Source: Acanthaster planci (taxonomy: Eukaryota; Echinodermata; Asteroidea; Valvatida; Acanthasteridae). Taken from it: DNA of 64,000 bases. Position 1 is the first letter of the stretch, and each line of letters begins with the position of its first letter. The stretch is from contig NW_019091370.1 of NCBI RefSeq assembly GCF_001949145.1, positions 1,063,601 to 1,127,600 of the forward strand, read 5' to 3'. Positions 1 through 13,111 of this stretch are shown here, piece after piece. A program made the translations under genes and the position numbers. The notes beneath the pieces were generated by a model. The model saw nothing but the letters and a program-made list of their open reading frames with translations. It was not told where the DNA came from and made no database searches.

Positions 1-2412
1 AAAGTGTCCCAAGTGTGACAGGAATGATTCAGGTCAATCTGCCAGTATGCGCCTAATTAGTGTCTTGATACAGTCGTCAGTTTTCATGGACGGTCATCAA
101 TCATCATCTGCAATTCTATCAGTTTTATAACCTTGATTTATAAAGATTTATGAGCTTGAAAGTAGTATAGATACACAGTAATGGAAGTTCTCTAATGGAC
201 AAACAAACCCCACAAGCACCTAATCTACGTCTCATCCATTTGCTGAACGCGCTGGTTGTTGATCAACCGTACGCGTCCTGGGGCCAGTCCGATCACTTCG
301 CTGACTTTATATATTCACCTTTTGATTGAAAGCTACGTAAGATCTAATTTAAAGCGTTAGGCATTACATCACCAGGCACGTGATCTGAAGCGAGAGCTGG
401 GGCCTGAACCCACCATGGTGGTTGTAGCCATAGTTACCGAAGTAGACGTTGGGCAGGGCTGCAGCGTAGCGCATATCGGCCTCTCTTCAGTATTCATGTA
501 TATGGGTGCAGGGTCCCAATTCAAGGAAATTCTCCGCCAGGCCGAGGCGCAGAAAAAGTACCCCCAGAGATTGTTTCGAAAAGAGGGGTCTGTTTGGGCC
601 AGNGTATGGCCCAGAATCATCTCTGTAGATTCAGGGGCACCCATCGAGTGACGTATGCTAACTGTCCAACAGACTGATACCTCCAAGACCACATGCATAC
701 CATTGAATCAAAACCCTGAAACTTGTTATAGCATCCATCTACAGTTGACAATTGTTGACTGCTGTGATGTGGGATACGACGCATAGCGCCCCCAGGCGAA
801 GCCAAGAGCGCTATGCTTTCGGTTCCAGCTAGTATTTTGTACTAATATGTAATTTGTTTTAGCGATAAATTTGTTGGGTATTTGGGTATGAGCGTGCATT
901 TGGAATGAAGTCAGAATTTCTTACAGTCAAGAGTATTCTTATTTTTTTAGTTTCATTTAAATATTCAATTTAATGCGCCCCGCGCCCAAAATGAACGGAT
1001 GTACTACCGAAGTGCCTTATACAGTTACATGTATGGACTCCTTCATAAAATCTGAATACGATTCGAATTGTTTAGGCCTAAACATTCATTTTCGCTTTTA
1101 GTACAATTTTAAACAACATTTTCGATGTGCACTCACTCATTTTATTTACTTCGTTTGTGTATTAATTTTGATGAGTTGCGCTTCGTTGCGTTTCCACTTC
1201 TACGTGCATATATTATTTCAGCATTGAGTTCATCACTAAACTTGCTCGGGATACCGGTCAATGTCATATTTTCCACTACAATGTTTCAACAACAAAGGGT
1301 GGTTGTTTCTTCAGGGAGGTAGCACACAACTGTTTTTGTCTCAATGTTCTGAATTAGGCAGGCTTGATTATCAATTATAAATCCATATATTTTTCTCAAC
1401 GAGATTAGACTATTCGGCCAACTCGTACATTTTAAATTTACAAAAATTATATAAATGTATATGCCTTAAGTAGATGCATTGAAATTCCATTGATTGATGA
1501 GGATCGTTCTGTCTGTGAAGGTTTGAACAGTAAATTAACCGTCTTGTTCGTTTTCCTCTTTGACGACCACACCTTGCCATATTACCAAATCCCTTAGTTG
1601 ATCAATCCCATCATCTCGAACAATCTAACCAAGTTATTGCAATTCAGTCACAAGCAATCACAGATCACGCTAAGTTTATCACTCGGATGATGAAAAACGT
1701 TCTTAGGCTTATGCCCCATCTTTTGAATCCTCATTAATCTTGCATTGTTGGCGACTTGATCTGCGACCCTATCTGTGATGGGATTTGCGACTTGCCTCTT
1801 GATCGACTGGGTCTGAAATCCTCGGCAGTTTCAATTCTTAAGACCAGGGTTTCCATTTCTTGCTTCAATCCTTACATTTTGCGGATCTTCTTCATTTAAA
1901 ACAATAGACCACAACCATTTTTAGTGTCAACCCACAGACATCAGGGGTAGAGTGTCAAACCTTCCTCTACAATACTTTTTGGTAATAAAATAGCAGTATA
2001 TCTAAAACTATGTTTTGTTAAAAGACAAAACCAAAAGGAGTATCCGTCTATGAAACATTCTGCTTAGGCAGATTACGTAAATAAAATAAATTCTACAATG
2101 TGCTTTTAACCATGAAAACAATCTTTTTCCTATTTGTATTACATAATGAAAAAGAATGCCTTCACGATCAAGATTATTCTATTTAAACCTTTCTCTTTAA
2201 ACACTTTTCAAAATCTCATTTTCAAATCGCAACTTTTATTTTGAGACTGTATGAAAGGTCACAAGGATGTATTATAAACCCAAGGAAGGCCGAATATTCA
2301 AAGTGATTCAGTTCTTCTAATCCCTCATCATATAAAGATATGCTCAACTGAAAAGCTAATCTCTAGCATACTCTACGTTATAAGAATTGCAAAAACTACA
2401 CTTCGACTACTA
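1..2412. other. Intergenic / 3' flank, no convincing gene
   Basis: AT-rich sequence downstream of the SLCO gene. The only coding-like patch is near 364-486 and is listed separately. A reverse-strand AATAAA (TTTATT on the plus strand at 2235-2240) lies about 175 bases beyond the SLCO stop and could be its polyadenylation signal. A single N sits at 603. Nothing else could be supported on either strand. Confidence 0.6.
364..486 (-). CDS. Possible terminal coding exon of an unidentified gene
   Basis: On the minus strand this GC-rich patch reads as about 40 codons ending at a TAA (364-366). It follows a plausible AG acceptor (TGAAGAG at about 481-487). The peptide is rich in Tyr, Gly and Asn, including NVYFGNYGYNHHGGF. 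No family was recognised. The overlapping frames (415-651 plus, 369-698 minus) are also open, so the coding frame is uncertain and the patch may be non-coding. If real, it is the last exon of a gene whose other exons I could not find. Confidence 0.2.
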   Translation of the reverse strand, partial: READMRYAAALPNVYFGNYGYNHHGGFRPQLSLQITCLVM

Positions 2413-5400
2413 CTAGTCTAAACATTCCCCCTCCGTCTGGGGCTCCTCGTCACTCTCGGGCGGTCGGTATAACTTATAGCCCACAAAGGTGCTGATGAAC
2501 GCCGTGGTTTTCAGCGCCAGGGCGAACAAGACCAGGTAAAGCGACAGGTCCGAACGGTTGTGAAACCAACACTGGCCCCGTCTGCCTCCCTCCTCGTGCC
2601 ACAGGGTGCAAGTGGCATCGATGATACTACCAAAGATGATGGGCCCGGGCAGGGAACCTGTGAAGATTCATACCGTAATTTCAAGAGCTTGGGCCGAGGT
2701 GCATGAGATATATATGTGTCAAAGTTCTTAACACGGAGTTACTCTCCTCGTAAATGGTGATCACATTTTTAAGGACCATATTTCCTGGTTTTGTGTTCCA
2801 GCTTCTCGGAGAACTTCCGTCTTCAGAAGCGCAGAGCATGCTGATTTTTATCACGCTGTTCAGTGCCAATTGTGGGGACATGTACACCTCGTTTGATTTT
2901 AAGTAGGCCTATCTTTTTGGGTTGTACATGTGTCCTATGATAAAAAAAACCCTCTAGGGTAGAACAAACGAGAAAGCGGTCACTCCAAAAATCCATTCTG
3001 ACTCGCTGGCACATGATATCCCGACACTCAGAGTATATCCAGTCAACGGTTATGATAACGTCATTTGTATTTGAAGATCTGAAAATCTGTTTTTCGAATT
3101 CTCTTTTTTTTACAAATAATACTTCATAATAGTTGATTAGGAAAAAATAACTGGTACACTTATTTATAAAATATTAGCACTAATACACCACGAAATAAAA
3201 GCAAACATGTCGGGACCTTGAGTAAGGCTTTTGATATTTTTTCTCCCCCAACATCATATTGAACGAGCCTAAAGCCGCATCGCTTTTGAAGTTGCCCCCT
3301 GGCCCCGAAATTAAACAGCAGAACAAGCCACTGTCAACAAGGCTTACCGAAAAGTCTCGAGATGAATCCGTACATGCCGAGTCCGAACGACTGCTGCCCG
3401 TCTGGAATGCATCTTTAGGAAAGACAGCAGTTTCTGATGCGAATTAGCGTTTACCACATTGATAGGCCTAGCCATATAGCACCAGGCTCTTTTATATTTT
3501 GTAGACACGAAGTCCATCACCAAGAGTAACGAGTGTTTGATGCGCAGTCGGTCGAACAAAAGTGAATCAGTAGAAAGAGGTAAAACTTAACCAAATTGTG
3601 CGAAATAGAAAAACAAAACAATACTGTGCAGCAGAAATGTAGATTATTCTTGACTTTTTGATTTCCTGTCAAAGTTGGTTTAGGGTGCACGTATCCCTTC
3701 TGTCATAATGAATATCTTTTGCGCTATCAACATACCTAATTCGAAATAGAGGTTAAAAAAAAACCACTGTGCTAGACGGAGGGGTGGACCTACCTTAAAA
3801 CTGCGTTCACTGCTGCGACTCTGTCCAAAAACGTCGTGGCTGTAATGATGAATAGACACCCTATCAAGATGTACATCCGAGTGCAGTAAGTACCACATCT
3901 GCCCGGAACCGCCGTGGAATCTGAAGAATTGTTGTAGGTCGATACGCAGGTGCAGTCCGTATACACCGTTTTGTCCTGCCGTGCATTGTCGCAAAAATTA
4001 CAAATCGGAGACGAAGCTTGAAATGACCAAGTTAAATATCCAGTTGCCAGTGGTAAGATGTACCCCAAAATAAGAAGAAAAAAACTAAAAAAACCAAAAA
4101 CCACCATCTCACAAACTTGGGTATGTGTTTGGGTGGAATAATGATTTATCCGAATTTATCGAATTGAAAGAAATGCGTAGATGTGAATGTTAGCTTTTTT
4201 TGAGATTTATTAAAGTGCGCCATGTAAAGGAACAATCACCTAAAGTTGCAGCCAATTTCCGGACGCCACCGTTTTTGAATTTCAGACTAAATTTTATGAC
4301 ACTAAAATTGTTCATAAAGGTTCAACAGCATGTATTACTGCGATGAAAGTATCAATACTTAATTCACTGAATTTTCAGTTTTTCAACTCAGAGATTTAGC
4401 AGGACTGCAGGGGGGGGGGGATTCGAGGAAACCGTCGAAGTGTGTCACCTTAGGGGAATCAGCTACCGAAGGTACAATGGACAGGTATCATGATTTGGAT
4501 ATTGCATAATTATGAGGAAGAGAAAGCCTGCACCATTTACGACCAGTGTTCCAACAAGGTTCCTCCCATTGCTGGAATTCATGGGGGCACAAATCTCAAT
4601 TAACGAAGAACAGAGAATACACGAATAACTGGCATACATACACCGACGACTTGAGCTTGACACCCAGCGAAACAGGGTGAGAAATACATGACGTCATTGC
4701 TGCCGCAGACAGGTGAGTAGGGTGTGGTCGAGCACTGGCATCCATCATTGCACGGGTCGTCCAGATGCACGACCGATATAGAACTAATAAAAAAAATGTT
4801 CCTCTCATAATGATACAGTGGCCTAGTTTCTTGACGTAACTACTGGTTAGATGTATGTTCACTGTGCAGTATTTCACATGTGCACAAAATATGTCACTGT
4901 TGTTTCAATTCAGCCTTTAGTTTCGTGAAATTCATTACCACAGCTAGAGAGAAATATCAGTGCACGTTATATAATTCCTTGTTAACCATAACACAAGAGT
5001 AATACTCAAATTCAAGGGTTTTCGTTATCGAAGGTACAATAGTTTATAAAATTCTCTTCCCTTCTCTTCCAACCATAAGCGGATTGCAAACACATGGGGG
5101 CGTCCTTCTATGTTAAGGGCACAGATTTGGGACAATAGCAAGAAAGATTATAAGCCATTTTGGTTCTTGGTTTTTTTGCAAAACTGAGCACATCCCATGC
5201 GCAAACTGAACGCGTATTTGTGTGGGACATAATTTAGTTTTCCAACTTTGATATGGCTTTTGCCATTTTCAGATATACACAGAGCATTCCCACATTGGAA
5301 ACAAAATGGCGTCGTCCACCTATGCACCCTACCTGTCGTTGGCGTAGTGCTGATACACACCAGCCAAGGGGATCTCAGGACACGTCAGGAACACTGTCAG

Positions 5401-8400
5401 CAGACTGAGGGCGTTGGCGGTAATGACTATCATGATGAACCTGAGCATACCCCGGACCTTGAGGCGAAACCGTTTGAGCAGCCAACCACCCAAAAACAGC
5501 GAGCCACAGCCGGCAGTGCAAACTTGAGCACCTGGCGTCATCAAAAGAAATAGACTGGTACCCATCATGATTTGATATCATTTGATTTGATCCCACTTTG
5601 ATTTGATCCCGATTCAATTTGATTTGGGCGATAAAGTTTCGACCCAATATGCAACTGGTTAATTTAAATCAATTCAGAACTAGGAAAGTAGCATCTCCAC
5701 CTTGAACGATCCTGGGTGGTGCAGATTTAAAGCTAAAACTTGGAAAATACTTTTGTACTGTTTCCTTCACAAAAAGGGGACTATTAACCTTAATCCCTAG
5801 GGTGTATGTAAAATCATATTGAAATCGGAGGATTGAGGACCGTGATTAGAGTTAATCTCATTTTACTTGAATTTGCAGATTAGTTGAGGAGAATTCAGAC
5901 TTAATGATTAACAGATCCGGAACCAGGGAACGATTTATTTTGATACGTGATTTGAACATCTCTCATTTTCCACACGCAACTTACCAACAATAATATTTGC
6001 CGTTCCGGAACTCAAGCCGTATTGATTTTCCAAGTAGATCGGTAAAAATGTCCCAACGCCAGTCAGCAAGAGGCCGTCCGCTGCCTGACTGATCGCCACG
6101 GCCATGAAGGTGGGATTCTTCAGCATGACCTTCAACGCCGCGGGAAAATCCCGCCACGACTTGCCGAAGTGCTCGTGGCTCGTCTTGCCGGCTCGGTCCG
6201 TCATGGCGTGTGCCTGAGATTCGCGCTGCTCCCGGATAGTCTGCGTATCTATGCAGTGGATCACGATTGTTCGTATTTTTTTTTAGTGTATTTAGACAGT
6301 TATTCTTAACGTTTATACATATGGGGTTGTTTGGGCATTGTTAATACTCTGGCGTTTTTATTTTGATTATACTCGATTGTTTATAAATTGAATTAATGTT
6401 TGTATTAATAGTATTGTTATTGTATAATTATTATTACCAATATATTTACAAATAGATCATTTGGGAGACATTTTTCAGTATTAGGGAGACATTTGCTTTT
6501 AGGGAGACATTGGCTTCTAGGGAGACATTTCAGTGTCTCCCTATTTTCAAACTACCAGAAGGGGGCCGAATTTCACGGTCCATATTTTGAGAGATGATAG
6601 TTCAGGGCCTAAAATGAAAACATACAAAGTTTGGTTCAGATCAGACTAGGGAATATTGAATCATGGGACAGCAAAGTTGGACAAATGTTGTGCACGTTCT
6701 TATGGGAATGTCTCCCTATAGACCCATTAGCGGTAATGGTTATGGTTATTATTATCATAAAAGCAAACTTAAAAATGCGTAACTTCCTCTGAATCCTTGC
6801 CGAACCAAGTTCACTTTGCTAAAAACAAATGACTGCTTACGACCGCTTCAAACGTGAATAAGACGGGAAAGGTTATAGACTAAAAACCAAACTTAAATTT
6901 CTGCCCTAAAATAAAATAGCACGTGGCCGGATTTAAAAAAGAATGACTATAATATACATGCTGATGGTATTCATCGAAGACTGACGAAGATATCAAAATG
7001 TCTGTTGGCAAACGGTCCTCATTTAGATACCAAACTAACGACGTCAGTGTTCAAGGTTCAAGGTTTATATAAAAATAATAGGTTCAAGGATCGAAGGACA
7101 ATTTTAAGTTTCCTGGTCCATGGCCTTTTGGAAACGGAAATTACACCCTTTCCTGCCTAAAAATAGGCTGTCACCACAAAATGCCGTCTATGTTGGATAA
7201 ATCAGTACAGTGTGTATCCGAATAAAACTGATTGGTACAGTGAACTATTATACGTCTGTACCCTTTGGTCGGTCTTACCAGGTAGTTCGTGAGGGAAGCA
7301 GCTCAGGGGAACAGCGATAATAACGGACGTAAGGGCCGTGAAAATGAAGCCCAGCCACCAAGCACCCACCCATTGCTCGCTGGACGGATCGATAGTCAAG
7401 CTAACGAGGAGAACGAAGCAAGGGTTGTACATAAGCAACATGTAAACATGATCCATTATTCTCCAAAGGAAATTCAACAGTGCTAGGCCCTATTGTGGAA
7501 ACTTGATGCGTTGTCCCTAAGCATACCCAAAATACTCCTCCTCCTCAACTGACCTAGGGAAACCTTTTGTTTTTCTGTTGTATTGTCGTAAGAATAGGTG
7601 GTGTCTTGGACCAAGTGTGCCCTATATAGCTTAGCTTTAAAGGACTAACTCACTGGTAGTCAGCTCAACTTGTTTTTGTGCATATTCCTTTACAATACAA
7701 CAAGAATAAAAAAGATCTAAATTTTTGTTTTCACTGGAAGTAAAAAGAAGTTTACAAGAGTTTGCAATGCGTTGACCAATCACAGTGCGCGAAATCTGTT
7801 GACCCATTGCGCGTTTAGAAAGGGTCGACGGATTTCGCGCCTTGTGATTGGTCAACGCGTTGCAAACTCTTGGAGGCGCACTATTGTGAATCGCCCGTAT
7901 TGATTTCGGGTAGTTAATCACTGTGTTCATTTTAATGACTTGGTTCAGGCAAAAAGCTACCTCTCGAAGAATCATTTGGGGGTTTTACTGCATAAACTTG
8001 CTCCATATTGGTAGTTTTGCAGTTTTGAAATAGAGGATTCTCAGGCAATTTCTCGAAAACCATTGTTTCTTCAAAATCTTCACAGCTCTACGCGAAAAAG
8101 GTGACGATTTGACTGCAGCTAGAGCTCTACGGACAACCTTTACTTGGCTTTTGCCTCGCTCAGTGATAACTATTTTTGCACACATACATCAGCTTATAAT
8201 GGGACAACATGTCACTGTCGTTTCAGCTAATGTGAATGACTCTGCGAATGAAGTCGAAAACAAACCCCAGCCAACAAACAAAAAGGAGATCTTACCCGCC
8301 TTCGATAGCATGGAAGTCTGTGTAGAGACTCAGGAGCACACCAGCTATCACTAACCCTAAGGCAGGCCCCAGGGTAGCGCATGCCGACAGTATACCTAAA

Positions 8401-9234
8401 ACATAGTACCAACAGAGTACATGTCACTTGACGAATAAAAAGAGCCACAGATGAGCCGATAGCCTCCTGGTGAGCACAGATATCTTGACGGTTAGAGTCC
8501 TTAGGACTGCACCTCATTGCAATCAATTGCATTGTAAGTTTTACACGTTTACTGATTTTATATAACTTAATTCACATACCAAGATACATCCCTGCCATCT
8601 TGCTTGTAACACTCTCGTCGACGAAAGCAAAACCAATGGAGTACCCCATAGTCCCACCGATTCCAAACAAGACCTGAGACAAAATGAAGACTCCGAGGTA
8701 ACCTGAGAGAGCAGCAATCGTCGACTTGTCGTCTGGTGCGGCAGTCGGGAGATCATCACCGGTTGACCGGCAGGTGTCGGTGGAGTTATCGTCGCTGTAG
8801 GCGTACAAACCCGTCGTGAAATGAGGCAGGGCGTAGACAACGTTGCCGATCCCTATGAAGATCGTGCCCATGGTCAACAAGCGGGCTTTGTTCCGCTTGT
8901 TGCCGGCGTAGGCCAGGAGAACTCCCAACACGGCCGCCACCACGTCGTAGAGCGCCGGCAGAAGCCCGGTCTGGAAACTGGACAACTCGAATCGGCGCTG
9001 CAAGCTGGCCAGGGAACCATCCACCAAGCCGTTGACTGCCATGCTCTGGAAGAACACGTAGGCACAGATGGTAGCCAGGAGCCATCTTGGGCTGGCGAAG
9101 CAGCGTAGGCAGCTTGGACGCCAGGAAAACCAGCCACAGGAGGTTCGAATCTCACCTGGCTCGTCCTCTCCCCCTTTCTTGGAGATGTCTGAAAAGCCAG
9201 TGCCATCTTTGAGCGTTGGCAACTGCTGCAACAT
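2413..9234 (-). CDS. SLCO4A1-like: Organic anion transporter polypeptide (OATP/SLCO family, SLCO4-like)
   Basis: Nine coding exons: 9234-8580, 8395-8296, 7400-7279, 6248-5985, 5531-5333, 4783-4642, 3975-3794, 3412-3348, 2657-2413. They sum to 1974 nt, 657 residues, with all phases compatible and GT-AG junctions. OATPs are 12-TM plasma-membrane carriers that take up amphipathic organic anions such as steroid conjugates and thyroid hormones. Visible landmarks: FGIGGTMGYSIGF in an early TM region; the OATP signature variant WVGAWWLGF near residue 262; a cysteine-rich Kazal-like extracellular loop (about residues 455-505) containing SPVCGSNDVMYFSPC; and PGPIIFG in the last exon. The Kazal loop and the FGKSWRDFP stretch resemble SLCO4A1/4C1 from memory, which is inference. 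ATG 9234 is the first methionine of the large first exon. An inverted-repeat element lies in the intron at 7755-7898. Length is typical of the family. Confidence 0.93.
6463..6720. repeat. GGGAGACATT repeats with inverted partners
   Basis: Inside an SLCO intron, GGGAGACATT occurs near 6463, 6484, 6502 and 6519. The reverse complement follows at about 6533-6544 and again near 6707-6720. The pattern suggests the ends of a small inverted-repeat element or a degenerate tandem. Family unknown. Confidence 0.45.
7755..7898. mobile_element. Palindromic MITE, copy 1 (left end lost)
   Basis: The two halves are reverse complements: AAGAGTTTGCAATGCGTTGA and CCAATCACA on the left mirror TGTGATTGGTCAACGCGTTG and CAAACTCTT on the right. 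The right end finishes with GCGCACTATTGTGAATCGCC. A second, more complete copy lies at 52911-53076. Small size, no coding capacity and terminal inverted repeats fit a non-autonomous DNA transposon. It sits in the SLCO intron between exons 2 and 3. Confidence 0.8.
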
Positions 9235-10769
9235 AATTGAGAAGGGAATTTCACCTATAGACTGGATGTCAGAATTACCCTTATGACGTGACGAGTGTCG
9301 GTTTAGCCTGAGAGGGTTACTATGTGGCTTTCAAAGCGAATCTCTGACGGTTGGTAGACAGTGCTCACGCGATATAGACGTACACTATAACCCGTAGAAA
9401 GAACTTCCACAAACCCGTGGCTTCGCATCGATCCCGTCTCAGCAAAGATTCGATACATCCCAACTGACCCACTCCCATCCCATGCGCCACTTCATAATTA
9501 TGATAGGCCTCTTTGTGGGGAGGGATTTGCAATGCCCGCTATACTGATACATGTACATGTACATGTTAGCGGGACAACGCACAATAGACCAAGGCCATGA
9601 CACTTGCCCGTTGTAAAGCCTGTTCAGATCCCAGCATGAGCAAGGACGGTATTTGCCCACCAGCTATTTGTTTTCCACTCTCAAAATCCATGAGAAGGAT
9701 GGTGGGTCAAGAGGGCGTCCAAATGAAAACGTTCAAATAAAAACGTACTCATGCATGTCAAATAAGTTTGATTTATAACTTTACAACACGCTCTGCGTTG
9801 TAAATCTGACCCAGTAAATACATAACTTGAAAAATCGCGTTAAGGCGGTATAACATTGATTTTAAAAAGTACTGTGCAGTCTGATGATTGTGATTTCGAT
9901 ATAGAACTTTCACCTAACATTATAACTCCATTTGTTCCTGTAGCAACTTCGTGACACCAAGTTTGACCGAGTGTAGCAGGAATATTGCGAGCAATGAGTC
10001 ATGAAATTCTTTGCCTTGTACCGCCCATAAATCCCATTGCTCTCGATGGAACAAGGTGATCACAGAAGCAACGCGGATCCGATTGAAATAGGATTGGTGG
10101 AGCTTGGAAAATTGAACAGACTGGTATGCGCACCGTTGTAATACAGGCTGTTTGCGAACCAGATGTGACCCGGACGCGTCACACTGAGTCTCATGACTGA
10201 ACTGCCCACCCATCACTAAAATGACATTACAATCAATGCAAACTTGCTGTGAACTTACCTTGTTGTTAGACATATTTCACGGACAGCAGAAACAGATAAT
10301 TATCACTCTGTACAATCAACGTCCTCAGCTATATGCGGGCTAACTTTGGCAACTCCAGTGCGCATCACGGGTCAAGTGTAGGCACAGGGCTGTCCCAAAC
10401 AAAAACAACCTGATTAGTCTGATAAAAAAAGTCTTCATGCATGGTTGATGATCCACAATAACACGGCTCGCTTACTCTCCCTACTGTGCAACGTACACTA
10501 CACGCAAGCCGGGCGGGTCAAGTTCGCGATTCTGACGTCACCGCACCTAATTGAGATCGCACATGGAAAATGTATCAAGGTAAACAGTGGTTGGTCATCG
10601 CAAGTCACGGGACAACTTTCGTGTACGCACAAGCACTGACGTTACTTTATTTGATAAGGGCGCCTAAACTGTAATTTGCAAAGCTTTCGCCCTTGATTTT
10701 TTTTTTCACTCTGAATACACATTTGCTCTAAAAGTATGGTGTTGCCACATTACACTGCTCGGTGAATGT
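9235..10769. other. Upstream region of SLCO, no gene seen
   Basis: This should hold the 5'UTR and promoter of the minus-strand SLCO gene. A short ACATGTACATGT run lies near 9548-9562. The reading frames here (for example 9920-10273 minus) show no domain or convincing splice context. Confidence 0.5.
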
Positions 10770-11208
10770 CATTGCATGCACTGCGCGATGAGAGTTGTTT
10801 CACTGCGCGATGAGAGTTGTTTCAATGCGCGCGCGCGATGACAGTTGTCTCAATGCGCGATGAGAGTTGTTTCACTGCGCGATGAGAGTTGTTTCAATGC
10901 GCGCGCGCGCGCGATGACAGTTGTCTCAATGCGCGATGAGAGTTGTTTCACTGCGCGATGAGAGTTGTTTCAATGCGCGCGCGCGATGACAGTTGTCTCA
11001 CTGCGTGATGAGAGTTGTTTCACTGCGCAGGAGAGTTGTTTCACTGTGCGATGAGAGTTGTTTCACTGTGCGATGAGAGTTGTTTCACTGCGCAGGAGAG
11101 TTGTTTCACTGCGCAGGAGAGTTGTCTCACTGCGCGATCAGAGTTATTTCACTGCGCAGGAGAGTTGTTTCACTGCGCAGGAGAGTTGTTTCACTGTGAG
11201 ATGAGAGT
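10770..11208. repeat. 22-bp minisatellite array A
   Basis: About 20 head-to-tail copies of a 21-22 bp unit, typically CTGCGCGATGAGAGTTGTTT plus CA. Variants include CTGCGCAGGAGAG, CTGTGCGATG and expanded (CG)n stretches in every third unit or so. The first half shows a higher-order pattern: two regular units followed by one with a long GCGCGC run and GATGACAGTTGTC. The open frame at 11015-11251 is an artefact of the repeat. Confidence 0.95.
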
Positions 11209-13109
11209 GGTTTGTCAGCGCACTGAGGTTGACTGTTTGGTAGTGCAGTAAGTGTCGTTACGGTTGCACTACACGAATACACGCCCAGAGATAACAGCGC
11301 TAAATCCAGTAGAAATTACGCCGTCTGGTAACGCACAGGAAGATAATGGCCTTGTTGTTTTGCTGGAAATTAAAAATTCAGACCACTGGGACAATTTTCT
11401 TTTCGATTTTACGATTTTTTTCTGAATTTTTTTTTCTGGAAAGAAAGAAAAAATTAAGAAATGTAAAATATAAGACTCAGGGCAGGCGGTGATATGAACC
11501 TAAAAATTAACTTTAGATGATCTTAAATGCACTTTTGATATTACAATTTTCCTTTCGTTTTATTTTAAATTTCAGTTTCTAATTAAAGACTACCACAAAA
11601 TGGTTTCGTTACATTTTAATGTGTGTGGGAATTCACCGAGTCACCTGATTGTGATGTAGTTGAGATTTACAGAAATGAAAGGTCAATTTCGGACATATTT
11701 TTCTTCAGATCAGTCAATTTTTCAATTGAATAAATAATTACAATTTCTAAAATTTTCATGAAAAGAAAATCGTCGATAAAATGTTTGCACATTATTTTCT
11801 CCACCCAAAGATTCCAGAAGCGCTTGCTTTCAGAGGTCAACTTTCAGGCTATACATGTATTAAAATGGTCTTGGTGAACTCTTGTGATCATTCCCCTAAA
11901 GCACAAAAATTGGAGCCTACCATTAGATCAGCCAAACAACTCTCATCACGCAGTGAAATAGCTCTCATCATGCAGTGTGATGTGGCCTAAATAGAACACT
12001 ATACGGAAGGGTGGTGTTGTCAACGAGTATTTGTTGGCACTCTTTACTTGGTAAACTTGTATTTTAACGGCTTCGTGAAATGTTTGAATCTGTTCTTGAA
12101 CTGACATTCGGACGAGGTTTGTCAACCACTGATTGAAACTGCAGCGGTGATGTCGCGCGAGAGAAGCCCAGTAGACCCTACGGGCTCTGTGTCACCTCTC
12201 CAACCATGGACCTCTGTAATTGGGCAGCCATCTTGCTTTTTTTGACATTCAAAGCAATGTAACCATACTGAGGCTGGAAGGAAAAGTGGTCTGCTCCCTT
12301 TTGTCAACATGTGAAGTTGTATTACTATTTCAAATGGGTCTACATGGAACAAGACAAACATGGCAGCGTCACGATAGATGTCTGTTCGCCGAGGTCCCCT
12401 CTTTTCTGTGATGGATGTTAACTTCCCAAACCGTGTATTTGTGGATGCGGCTGGCAGTCAAAGGTGGCAGACTGAAATGTGGGAATCTATAGGAAATATA
12501 ACTTCAGTGTAAAAAATCTTTGGACGATGAAAAACTTGGTTGTCCAGATAATTCTTTTTTCTGCAAAGCCTACACAATATCCTAAAAAGAGATTTGTACG
12601 AACCTTAACCCGAACCTTTAAAAATATCTCATTGAAGCATAATTTTTTTCATTACTTCACTTTGTCTTGAAGGTCGAAATTACTTTCTCGATTGGAAAAA
12701 AACTGTGGTACACGTGAACCATCCCCTCGGAATTCTGGCGATATTTGAGTTGAAGTCTAAAGACAAGCACAAACGTTTCTTCCTGACATGGCCTCCCTAA
12801 AAAGCTCACGAATAGAGAAATTAGCAAAGGAAGAAACCCCAAAAGCCCCATCTAGAAAGAGGTGGTAATACAGAGATTGGAAACAAAAACGAAAGGGATA
12901 CAGATGTGAATTTCGAGGATGTATTTTTTAATCGCCACTTCAAAGTGCGTAATGTAAGTGTAACATGCAATATCAAACTAGTGGACTTTGAATTCCGACC
13001 TCATGACTACTACCCAGGTGACATATCGGTCATACATCACATTTGAACCATGTTGAATAGTCCTAGCTTTGAGATCATTGTAAAGGTCGAGTTCATCGCA
13101 CTCTGTGCG
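11209..13109. repeat. Segmental duplication, copy A flank
   Basis: 11209-11594 matches 13594-13977, and about 12178-13108 matches 13979-14867, with scattered substitutions and small indels. Copy A carries an extra 584 bases (about 11595-12178) absent from copy B. That insert contains about two units of the same minisatellite in opposite orientation (11937-11979). The copy ends at a single N (13110) just before array B. No gene was recognised in it. Confidence 0.85.
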
Positions 13110-13111
13110 NG

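Noticed and set aside
7637-7975. 112-residue minus-strand frame
   Set aside because: Runs through the palindromic MITE; no domain.
8786-9286. Several long frames on both strands over SLCO exon 1
   Set aside because: Shadows of the GC-rich transporter exon; only the 9234-8580 frame shows OATP motifs and joins the other exons in phase.
11015-11251. 78-residue frame with repeated FHCAGEL units
   Set aside because: Pure translation of the minisatellite; no start context, and the unit length varies between 21 and 22 so no frame is maintained in the array.
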